NCBI GenBank assembly: GCA_023391635.1
Contig: JAEWAQ010000017.1
Coordinates: 1-21,885, forward strand
Direction: 5' to 3'
Source: Bacillota bacterium
GTDB lineage: Bacteria; Bacillota; Bacilli; Paenibacillales; Paenibacillaceae
DNA length: 21,885 nt
Part shown: positions 7,617 to 13,897 of the stretch, piece after piece
How the letters are laid out: every line of letters starts with the position of its first letter
How positions within the stretch are numbered: position 1 is the first letter of the stretch
The notes under the pieces: generated by a model
Databases searched by the model: none
What the model was told of the DNA's origin: nothing
What the model saw: the letters and a program-made list of their open reading frames with translations, nothing else
Program-made: the position numbers and the translations under genes

Positions 7617-8408
7617 TTACAACCACCAGACAGCCGCCAACAGAGGCAAGAACGATGCCAAAAACCACGTATCCCGGCGTTGCCACGCCATCCTGCGATA
7701 GGCGGAACGAGGAGCGCCCAGCCGATAACCTCGCGCCTCCATCGATTCGGACAGGTCGATCGCTCGCCGGAACGCGCCGGTCGTGATCGGCACGAGCAGC
7801 GACAAGACAAGCTTCGCTTGCTGTCCGAGCGGCCGGCCCCGCAGCTCCAAGCCCCGTGACACCTGCGCCTTCCAGATCCGTTCGGCCTCCTCGAAGACGG
7901 TCGGGATGAAACGCAGCGACACGCCGATCATGAGAGCCAACCGGTCCGGCGATCCTCCGACATGACGGAGCGGCTGCAACAGCCAGCCGATCGCCTGGGT
8001 CAGCCGCTCCGGCTTCGTCGTGAACGACGCAAGGGCGGCGAAAGCGACGAACAGCACCATTCGCGACGCGGCGACGAACCCTTTGTGCAATCCTCCGGTA
8101 TACAGTTTGAACGCGCCAAGATGGACGAGTTGGGTTCCGCTGGCCGTGAACAACAATTGAAACAGAAAGATGAACAAAACAATCAAGAGCAGCGGCTTAA
8201 CCGCCCGGGCGAACATTCGGAGCGGAATCGCGGCGGCCCGGATGTAGACTAGTGAGAAGAGCAGGAGAACGGCAATTCCCGCGCAGGAATCCGTCACAAA
8301 TACCGCAGCCATAAACAACAGCATGGCAGCCGTCTTGGCCCGAGGATCGAGGCTGTGCACCCAGGAGCCGGTGTCGATATATCTGCCAAGCACGATTCTC
8401 GCTCGCAT
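7617..8408 (-). CDS. fmnA: ECF transporter T component (EcfT/CbiQ family; FmnA-like)
   Basis: This 263-residue membrane protein belongs to the EcfT family, which couples two ABC ATPases to a substrate-binding S component. The N-terminal motif WVHSLDPRAK is typical. Five or so hydrophobic segments follow. The C-terminal coupling helices carry the paired short motifs QVSRGLELRG (SRG in place of the common ARG) and SMEARGYRLG. The ATG at 8408 follows AGGGGAT; an upstream in-frame start would add 11 residues. In Listeria EET an EcfT relative, FmnA, works with EcfA/A' and RibU in delivering flavin to FmnB. The gene lies between ecfA2 and the dmkA-like gene, which supports the same role here. Confidence 0.85.
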   Translation of the reverse strand: MRARIVLGRYIDTGSWVHSLDPRAKTAAMLLFMAAVFVTDSCAGIAVLLLFSLVYIRAAAIPLRMFARAVKPLLLIVLFIFLFQLLFTASGTQLVHLGAFKLYTGGLHKGFVAASRMVLFVAFAALASFTTKPERLTQAIGWLLQPLRHVGGSPDRLALMIGVSLRFIPTVFEEAERIWKAQVSRGLELRGRPLGQQAKLVLSLLVPITTGAFRRAIDLSESMEARGYRLGAPRSAYRRMAWQRRDTWFLASFLPLLAAVWWL

Positions 8409-8509
8409 GGTGGATCCCCTACTTTCTCGGCAAATGGTCAACCGCTTCTCCTCGCGCTTTTCCAGCTGACTCGCGCCGTTTGCTCAATTTCGACTTTGAT
8501 ACAACCCAC

Positions 8510-9598
8510 TCAACTTCGGCTCTGCTGCAGCGAACCTCCGCCGTCATCCAGCAATTGCTCGATCCAGGCAGCGGCGCCATCCGGATCGAGACCGGAAGCC
8601 GGTGGCTCAACCGCGAAAACAGCCGAGACTTCGGCAAGCAGCGCCGCGGAGTCCGGCACGGCCACGCCTGCGCGCGCCATCACGTCGGGTTGCGCAAGCA
8701 GCGCAGCCGCATCTCCTTGAAAAACGCACCTTCCGGCATCCATGACAATATATTCGTCTGCATATGGCAGCACTTCTTCCAGGCGGTGCGTGACAATGAC
8801 GATCGTCTTGCCCCTCTCGCTGCGCCATTCGTGGAGCAGCCGCATCAATTCCTTGCGGCTGACTTGGTCCAGCGAGGAGGTCGGTTCATCCAACGCCAAT
8901 ATGTCCGGATCCGACGCAAGCACGGCGGCGATCGCCGCTTTGCGCATCTGGCCGCCGCTTAGCGCGAACGGGCTTCGTCCCAACAGTTCCTCGTCTAGCC
9001 CCACGATGTCGGCAGCCCGGTGAGCCGCCTCCGCCGCTGCCGCTTCGCTGAAGCCGAAGTTCAGCGGCCCAAACCGCAAGTCGTGCTCCACAGTCGCCTC
9101 AAACAGCTGCTGCTCGGGAAATTGGAAGACGAGCCCGACATGCCTGCGCAAGCTAAGCGGGACGGCGGTCTGTCCCTTGCGGCCTCGCCTGCGCCTGCAC
9201 GCGGGTTCGCCCCCGCTCTTACTTCCGTTCACGCTCCCGCTTCCGCTCTCAATACCGCCTAAACTTCCGCCCCCATCATGGCCCTTGTGCAACCATCGGC
9301 GCCAAGCAGTCTTTATGACATCACTGCTTTCCTTGTATAGCCGATTCCTGCCCTCAGCCGTTGCTGACGGCTCCCTGCCTCCCTCCAGCCGGTAACCAAG
9401 TATGTCCACCGCTCCCGCATCCGGGAGCAGCAGCCCATTCAAGTGTTGCAACAGCGTCGTCTTGCCCGAGCCCGGCGCGCCCAGAACGGCGACGAACCGA
9501 CCGACTCGGATCGTCAAATTCAGATCGTCCAAGCCGACCGAAGCTTTCAGATCGGGTCCTTCCCGACGACAAGCGACATGTTCGAACGTAATCGCCAT
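8510..9598 (-). CDS. ecfA2: ECF transporter ATPase EcfA2-like, with a long Gly/Ser-rich insertion
   Basis: This 362-residue ABC ATPase powers the ECF module. It shows Walker A GAPGSGKTT (residues 40-48), the EcfA2-type Q-loop VGLVFQFPEQQLFEATVEHD (Gln159), signature LSGGQ, Walker B ILALDEPTSSLD and switch THR. Normal EcfA2 proteins are about 290 residues. The excess is an insertion at roughly 73-146, between the Walker A helix and the Q-loop, rich in Gly, Ser and basic residues (GGGSLGGIESGSGSVNG, CRRRRGRKG). The ATG at 9598 is the first that fits the conserved start (MAITFEHV), though AAGGAG lies a long 14 bases upstream. It overlaps the end of ecfA1 by 52 bases. Confidence 0.87.
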   Translation of the reverse strand: MAITFEHVACRREGPDLKASVGLDDLNLTIRVGRFVAVLGAPGSGKTTLLQHLNGLLLPDAGAVDILGYRLEGGREPSATAEGRNRLYKESSDVIKTAWRRWLHKGHDGGGSLGGIESGSGSVNGSKSGGEPACRRRRGRKGQTAVPLSLRRHVGLVFQFPEQQLFEATVEHDLRFGPLNFGFSEAAAAEAAHRAADIVGLDEELLGRSPFALSGGQMRKAAIAAVLASDPDILALDEPTSSLDQVSRKELMRLLHEWRSERGKTIVIVTHRLEEVLPYADEYIVMDAGRCVFQGDAAALLAQPDVMARAGVAVPDSAALLAEVSAVFAVEPPASGLDPDGAAAWIEQLLDDGGGSLQQSRS

Positions 9599-10578
9599 AA
9601 CGCATCCGTCAGCTCCTTTCCGGTCAAGCAATCACCCACGTCGACACCTCGCCGCCGCAGCGCCCGACTTACTTGAAGCGCATAAGGCGGCTGCAGCCGA
9701 CACGCGGTCATCAGCGGCTCAGACCGAAACAGGTCCGCCGGCGACACATCGGCAGCGATCTGCCCATCCGCCAATACGAGCACGCGATCGGCTGCGAGCA
9801 CCTCCTCGGCGTCATGCGTGACGGACACGAGCGTCGACTTGCCCGATTCGCGCAGCCGACGCATCATACCCAGCCACCCCCGCTTAGCGCGCTCGTCCAG
9901 CATCGAAGCCGCCTCATCGAACAAGATGATCTCCGGCTCCAGCGCGAGCACGGCGGTCATGGCCGCTCGCTGCTTCTGCCCGCCGGACAGGTAGGCGGGG
10001 TGACGGTCCAGCAGATGCTCGACTTCCATCATCTGTGCATAATGACGCAGTCGTCGCTCAATATCCTCAGACGAGAGGCAGCGGTTCTCCAATCCGAAGG
10101 CAATGTCGTCCGCGACCGTCATGCCGACGAATTGATTGTCCGGATTGGCGAACACGATGCCGACGCGGCTGCGAACCTCTTGCAACCGCTCGCCGTCAAC
10201 CCTAATGCCCGCAACCTCCAGAGAACCATCGCGATAAGGCAGCAATCCCGCGATCAACCGCAGCAGCGTCGACTTGCCCGAACCGTTGCGGCCGACAACG
10301 ACAACCCACTGGCCGGCAGGAATATCGAAAGTCACATCAGTCAGCACCGGTCCATTCCTCGAGCCGGTTCCGCCTGGCGTTACATCGGTCAGTCCCACCC
10401 TCGTCTCCGAGCCGGGTCCGCCTGACGTCACATCGGTTAGCGCCGACCCTGTCTCTGCGCCTGACTTGCCTGGCGTCGCATCGGTCAGCCCCACCTCCGC
10501 CTCAGAGCGAAGCCCATCGGGACAGCTGCAAATATGATCCAACCGTATCGCGTACCGAGCGGCTTCTCCGTTTGACAT
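9547..10578 (-). CDS. ecfA1: ECF transporter ATPase EcfA1-like, with an N-terminal 16-residue repeat
   Basis: This 343-residue ABC ATPase is the second nucleotide-binding subunit. It has Walker A GRNGSGKST (96-104), Q-loop VGIVFANPDNQFVGMTVADD, signature LSGGQKQR, Walker B IILFDEAASMLD and switch THD. The Walker B tail reads DEAASM, the usual EcfA1 form. Unlike normal EcfA1 (about 280 residues), the segment before Walker A has LTD(V/A)T at residues 31, 47, 63 and 79. The last copy is the true strand leading into the ABC core; the other three are tandem duplicates. The ATG at 10578 follows an A3G10 stretch serving as ribosome site. It starts 20 bases after eetB. Confidence 0.87.
   Translation of the reverse strand: MSNGEAARYAIRLDHICSCPDGLRSEAEVGLTDATPGKSGAETGSALTDVTSGGPGSETRVGLTDVTPGGTGSRNGPVLTDVTFDIPAGQWVVVVGRNGSGKSTLLRLIAGLLPYRDGSLEVAGIRVDGERLQEVRSRVGIVFANPDNQFVGMTVADDIAFGLENRCLSSEDIERRLRHYAQMMEVEHLLDRHPAYLSGGQKQRAAMTAVLALEPEIILFDEAASMLDERAKRGWLGMMRRLRESGKSTLVSVTHDAEEVLAADRVLVLADGQIAADVSPADLFRSEPLMTACRLQPPYALQVSRALRRRGVDVGDCLTGKELTDALWRLRSNMSLVVGKDPI
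10325..10516 (-). repeat. 48-bp in-frame tandem repeat inside ecfA1 (four units)
   Basis: Units start at 10325, 10373, 10421 and 10469, an exact 48-base (16-codon) period. The three leftmost boundaries read CCTGGCGTTACATCGGTCAG, CCTGACGTCACATCGGTTAG and CCTGGCGTCGCATCGGTCAG. The unit at 10325 runs into the genuine ATPase strand (LTDVTFDIPAG) and is the most diverged. The array adds about 48 residues of T/D/G/P-rich sequence without a frameshift. Confidence 0.88.
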
Positions 10579-10598
10579 GCCATCGCCCCCCCCCCTTT

Positions 10599-11150
10599 CT
10601 AGCAGCGGACCCATTCCCGCCTGCGGAACCAGTCAATCCGTTCCAACGCCCGGATCAGGTGACCTGCGGCCATTCCGACGAAGATGCCGGTGACGATGCC
10701 CGATACGAGCAAGAACGGAAAATAGTAAAAGATTTTCGTCGTTCCGAGCACGATCGCGGCAGCCAATAGCTGACCGGCATTGTGCATCGCCCCGCCCATG
10801 ACACTGACGCCGAGCAGACTGAATCGGCCGCGTCCCAGCCTGAGCATCGCAAGCATCACGAGAAAGCTGCCAAGCGCCCCCATCAGACTGAATAGGAATG
10901 TCGAGAAACTGCCAAGAATAAAAGCGGTCATGACCGTCTTGAGCATAATTAAGGCGAGCGAATCGCGCGCGCTGAAGAAATACAAACACGTAAGCACCAT
11001 GATGTTGCCGAGTCCCAGCTTGGCTCCCGGCACCGCGACAGCGAACGGAATGAGCGATTCAACGATGCCCAGCACGACCGCAATCGAGGCGAATACGGAA
11101 ATGACCATCGTTTTGCGCAGCAGCATCGCATCAGTTGACCACTGCATCAT
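10599..11150 (-). CDS. eetB: EetB-like membrane protein (Gx transporter family)
   Basis: This 183-residue membrane protein has about five hydrophobic helices and the family's GAKLGLGNIMVLTCLYF and GGAMHNAGQLLAAA motifs. The family (Hpre_diP_synt_I, PF07456) is often mislabelled heptaprenyl diphosphate synthase component I and is now called Gx transporter. In Listeria EET, EetB with EetA is proposed to carry electrons from demethylmenaquinone to the outer flavoprotein. I chose the ATG at 11150 because GGGAGG precedes it by a few bases; this makes it overlap the eetA end by 20 bases, suggesting coupled translation. A role as an ECF-type S component for the adjacent ATPases is a reasonable alternative. 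Confidence 0.82.
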   Translation of the reverse strand: MMQWSTDAMLLRKTMVISVFASIAVVLGIVESLIPFAVAVPGAKLGLGNIMVLTCLYFFSARDSLALIMLKTVMTAFILGSFSTFLFSLMGALGSFLVMLAMLRLGRGRFSLLGVSVMGGAMHNAGQLLAAAIVLGTTKIFYYFPFLLVSGIVTGIFVGMAAGHLIRALERIDWFRRREWVRC

Positions 11151-11523
11151 AACCGCCTCCCGACGCTCCGCCGTCCCCTGCCACAATTTCGACGAAAATC
11201 CGATGGGGAAGGCAGACGATCTTGCCGCCTACCGCCGATATGCGTCCCATCGCGATGCACAGCTTGTCGGGACAATCCGCGTCGATCATCGCGATGCCCC
11301 CTTTCGACACTTTGAGTACGTTGTGCCTGCGGCTCGTGCGAATGTCGATCTCCTGATCGGCGCCGTCCAGCGCGACCGTACGGTAATGCGCGCCGTCCAC
11401 CGTAATTTCGGCATATTTGGCGGCAGCGACCGCTTCCTGCCCCCCGCTGAGCCGAGGCACGATCATCAATCCGGCAGCGACGACCAGCAGCACGCCTACA
11501 ATCCATACATCTCCCCGCTTCAT
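11131..11523 (-). CDS. eetA: EetA-like NusG domain II membrane protein
   Basis: This 130-residue protein has one N-terminal membrane helix (VWIVGVLLVVAAGLMIVP, ~6-23) and an extracytoplasmic domain of the NusG domain II family (PF07009). The family core is clear: a strand pair around HNVLKVSKGGIAMIDADCPDKLC, then ISAVGGKIVCLPHRIFVEI. Three cysteines in DADCPDKLC and KIVCLPHR might hold a metal or form a disulfide. EetA is required for Listeria EET with EetB, but its chemistry is unknown. The ATG at 11523 follows GAGGAAG. It is first in the minus-strand operon and divergent from fmnB, with the shared control region between them. Confidence 0.85.
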   Translation of the reverse strand: MKRGDVWIVGVLLVVAAGLMIVPRLSGGQEAVAAAKYAEITVDGAHYRTVALDGADQEIDIRTSRRHNVLKVSKGGIAMIDADCPDKLCIAMGRISAVGGKIVCLPHRIFVEIVAGDGGASGGGYDAVVN

Positions 11524-11557
11524 GCGCCGTCTTCCTCTCGTATCGGATTATTTTCAT

Positions 11558-11577
11558 TATGTGAAATTTTGCACATA
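11558..11577. promoter_or_regulatory. Imperfect Rex/FNR-like palindrome over the eetA promoter
   Basis: TATGTGAAATTTTGCACATA is a near-perfect 20-base palindrome. It fits TGTGA-N6-TCACA with one mismatch and the Rex consensus with three. It overlaps the CATAAT at 11556-11561 (minus strand) that I take as the eetA -10 element, so a protein bound here would be expected to repress eetA. Confidence 0.55.
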
Positions 11578-11582
11578 GTCGC

Positions 11583-11598
11583 AGTGACGATCGTCACT
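11583..11598. promoter_or_regulatory. Perfect GTGA-N6-TCAC palindrome shared by eetA and fmnB
   Basis: AGTGACGATCGTCACT is an exact 16-base palindrome containing the CRP/FNR-family half-sites GTGA and TCAC six bases apart. Its centre is at 11590.5. If it acts at -41.5, the class II distance, the -10 hexamer for eetA (minus) would fall on 11556-11561, which reads CATAAT, five of six consensus bases. For fmnB (plus) it would fall on 11620-11625, TAAGCT, a weak three-of-six match. One dimer could therefore activate both genes. The regulator's identity is inferred from motif form only. Confidence 0.55.
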
Positions 11599-11659
11599 TT
11601 TTTACCCGGCACGGTTTGGTAAGCTGATCCTGAGCTTTCAGGCACAAGGAGGGATCTCG

Positions 11660-12721
11660 ATGCTGCCCCTACGCCGCTTCAATCTGATGTTGATCGCATT
11701 CTTCCTGCTGCCGATCACGCTGGTCGGCTGCTCGAAGGAAGCGCCTGCTGCCGCCGATTCGACCCCTGTCTCGCAAACCTATTACATCTTCGACACGGTC
11801 ATCACGGTTAAAATTTACGACCCGGGCACGACACAGCGGCATTTTGACGATATAAAGGCACTTCTGGAGAGAATCGATCGGGAAATGAACCGGCAGCGCA
11901 AAGACAGCGAAATCGACCGGGTGAACCGACAGGCAGGCAAGGAAGGCGTCCCTGTATCCGAGGAGACTTATCGCGTCGTTCGCACGGCTCTGGAGTACGC
12001 TGTCGCGACGGACGGCAAATTCGATCCGACCGTCGGCCCGCTGGTCGATCTGTGGGGCATCGGCCACGAAGGCGCCGCCGTGCCTGGCAAGCCTGAGCTG
12101 GAGCAGACGCTCAGACTGGTGAACTACCGGGATGCGGCTCTGGATGAAGACAGCATGTCGGTGACGCTGGCGCGTCCAGGCATGTCGCTGGATCTTGGAG
12201 CCATCGCCAAGGGCTACGCTGCCGACCTGATCGCCGGATATGTCCGGGACCAAGGCTTCCATAAGGCGATTATCGACCTCGGCGGCAACGTGCTGGCGAT
12301 GGGGTCTCGACCGGATGGCAGCGGCTGGCGGATCGGCATTCAGGATCCCGGCGAGCAGCGCGGCAACCCGCTCGGCATGCTGGAAGTGCAGGATCAGACG
12401 ATCGTCACCTCCGGCATTTACGAGCGCTACTTCGCCCAGGACGGCATCATCTACCATCACATCCTGGATACGGGCACCGGCTATCCGGTAGACAACTCTC
12501 TGCTCAGCGTCACCATCGTCACGGAAGAGTCCATGCAAGCCGACGCCATGTCCACCTCCGTCTTCGCGCTTGGCTTGGCGGATGGCATGAAGTTCATCGA
12601 ATCCCGCGGCGACGCGGAAGCGATCTTCATCACGAAGGGTATGCGAATCTTTCTTACAAGCGGGCTTAAGGGGAAATTCCAGTTGACGCATAAGGATTAT
12701 CAATTGGCGGAGGGGCCTTGA
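11660..12721 (+). CDS. fmnB: FAD:protein FMN transferase lipoprotein (ApbE family; FmnB-like)
   Basis: This 353-residue ApbE-family enzyme takes FMN from FAD and attaches it to Ser/Thr in flavinylation motifs, here most likely those of the PplA-like protein. The start follows AAGGAGGG. The signal peptide ends with the lipobox LVGC (Cys24), so it works outside the membrane. Conserved parts include YYIFDTVITVKIYD near the mature start, DREMNRQRKDSEIDRVN, GKFDPTVGPLVDLWGIG, SLDLGAIAKGYAADLI, KAIIDLGGNVLAMG and the metal-binding end motif QADAMSTSVFALG. In Listeria FmnB flavinylates PplA. Because it acts outside, it needs exported flavin, which fits the ECF genes next door. It is divergent from eetA. 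Confidence 0.93.
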   Translation: MLPLRRFNLMLIAFFLLPITLVGCSKEAPAAADSTPVSQTYYIFDTVITVKIYDPGTTQRHFDDIKALLERIDREMNRQRKDSEIDRVNRQAGKEGVPVSEETYRVVRTALEYAVATDGKFDPTVGPLVDLWGIGHEGAAVPGKPELEQTLRLVNYRDAALDEDSMSVTLARPGMSLDLGAIAKGYAADLIAGYVRDQGFHKAIIDLGGNVLAMGSRPDGSGWRIGIQDPGEQRGNPLGMLEVQDQTIVTSGIYERYFAQDGIIYHHILDTGTGYPVDNSLLSVTIVTEESMQADAMSTSVFALGLADGMKFIESRGDAEAIFITKGMRIFLTSGLKGKFQLTHKDYQLAEGP

Positions 12722-12748
12722 GGAACGGGCGCGCCATGCGGAGAATGC

Positions 12749-12782
12749 AGCAAGTCCCGGATGTTTGCATCCGGGACTTGCT
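12749..12782. terminator. Hairpin terminator between fmnB and yugN
   Basis: A perfect 15-base-pair stem (AGCAAGTCCCGGATG paired with CATCCGGGACTTGCT) around the loop TTTG lies between the converging fmnB and yugN stops. The tail on the + side (TTTCCTTG) is only moderately T-rich, but the stem is strong and it could stop transcripts from both sides. Confidence 0.8.
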
Positions 12783-12794
12783 TTCCTTGCGAAC

Positions 12795-13211
12795 TCAGTG
12801 GATATAGCGTTCGATTCTGCCGATGGCCTGTTCGCCGACGCTTCGCCACTTGCCTTCCTGTTCGATCCGGTCATCCGGATCCAGCGGGTCCTGGAATTGG
12901 TTCAACCCGACCGCATTCAGCATGCTGTAATCCGAATCTTCTTCTACCGGACCGATATGCACGATATGCTTGAGCAGGAATGGACGCCCGAACTCAAGCA
13001 CGGCATCCTCCTGATCAAGCTTACCCTGAACCGTCTTAACGGGCAGTCGCAAATAGATCGAGACACCCTCCTGTTGATGCAGGACGGAATCGAAGTAGGC
13101 GTGGTCATATTCCCAATTGCCGTTCAAATGAAAGCCTGCATGTTCGAACGGCTTGTGCAGATCCCCATAATAAGCCTGCTTGCCTTCGATGTCCGACGGA
13201 ATATCGAGCAC
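12795..13211 (-). CDS. yugN: YugN-like family protein
   Basis: This 138-residue cytoplasmic protein belongs to the YugN-like family (PF08868) of Bacillota, whose function is unknown. The family pattern is visible: IPSDIEGKQAYYGDLHKPFE, then GNWEYDHAYFDSVLH, then IYLRLPVKTVQGKLD, and FGRPFLLKHIVHIG with NQFQDPLDPDD near the end. No signal peptide or membrane helix is present. It begins with GTG at 13211, preceded at good distance by AAGGAGG. It lies 78 bases downstream of lspA on the same strand and ends at the hairpin shared with fmnB. Nothing links it to electron transfer. Confidence 0.85.
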   Translation of the reverse strand: MLDIPSDIEGKQAYYGDLHKPFEHAGFHLNGNWEYDHAYFDSVLHQQEGVSIYLRLPVKTVQGKLDQEDAVLEFGRPFLLKHIVHIGPVEEDSDYSMLNAVGLNQFQDPLDPDDRIEQEGKWRSVGEQAIGRIERYIH

Positions 13212-13289
13212 GTTCGGTTCCTCCTTCTGGTGTTGAAGCGATGATTATCCAGAGGATTCCCCCGTTCCCTGCCGGCTATCCCCGGTCCT

Positions 13290-13736
13290 TCAAGCCGATG
13301 GCTGCTTCGATTCGCGAATGAACTGACTGACCACAAGGATGATCGTACCGACGTATACAGAGATATCTGCAAAATTCATCGTTGCCTGTATGGAAAAATA
13401 CAGGAAGTCCGTTACTTGATTGTATATAAGGCGGTCGATCGTGTTGCCGAGCGCGCCTCCGATCATGAGCGCTACCCCGACTTGCATGATCGGCTTTCGG
13501 AATTTGCCTTTGCTTCGCAAGTAGAACCCGGCGCCCACGAGCGCCAGCACCAGGATCGAAATCCATCTCGCGTAGCCATGAAACAGATTGCCGGAAGTGC
13601 CCGGATTTTCGAAGCGGGCCAGCTGGATAAAGCCCAAAATTTCCGCCCGATCCCCGATCTCCAGATTCATGCGAACCGCGATCTTCGTCACCTGATCGAT
13701 GACGATCGACACCGCAATGATGACGTAGAAGTACAT
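13290..13736 (-). CDS. lspA: Lipoprotein signal peptidase (signal peptidase II)
   Basis: This 148-residue membrane aspartyl protease cleaves lipoprotein signal peptides before the lipidated cysteine, and several lipoproteins are encoded in this window. Four membrane helices are evident. Both catalytic aspartates are in place: GNTIDRLIYNQVTDFL (family GNxxDR) and MNFADISVYVG (family FNxAD). The first family motif, normally ENxGAAFG, reads ENPGTSGNLF, so it keeps Glu-Asn and Gly but loses the Ala-Ala-Phe part. I took the ATG at 13736; an in-frame TTG upstream would add 13 residues without a clear ribosome site. A paralogue elsewhere in the genome is possible given the changed motif. Confidence 0.88.
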   Translation of the reverse strand: MYFYVIIAVSIVIDQVTKIAVRMNLEIGDRAEILGFIQLARFENPGTSGNLFHGYARWISILVLALVGAGFYLRSKGKFRKPIMQVGVALMIGGALGNTIDRLIYNQVTDFLYFSIQATMNFADISVYVGTIILVVSQFIRESKQPSA

Positions 13737-13897
13737 GGACGAAACCCCGCTTATTCGAAATAGGTGAAGAGACAATCTTCCGCACCGAAAGACCCTACTT
13801 CACCATACTTCATAATGAGCCGAAAACCAATCAAAATCTTCGGTGGATCCACACGACTTCCTATAGACCGCTCCAAAGCAGGGCTGTGAATGGACGG

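Noticed and set aside
9443..10425. Several + strand frames across ecfA1 and ecfA2 (up to 250 codons)
   Set aside because: Opposite two ABC ATPases with all motifs intact.
10599..11150. EetB-like protein as a true heptaprenyl diphosphate synthase subunit
   Set aside because: It is a multi-helix membrane protein of the Gx transporter family without prenyl synthase motifs; that label is a known misannotation of PF07456.
11669..12874. 401-codon minus-strand frame opposite fmnB
   Set aside because: The sense strand encodes an unmistakable ApbE protein and the antisense frame runs through the terminator hairpin.
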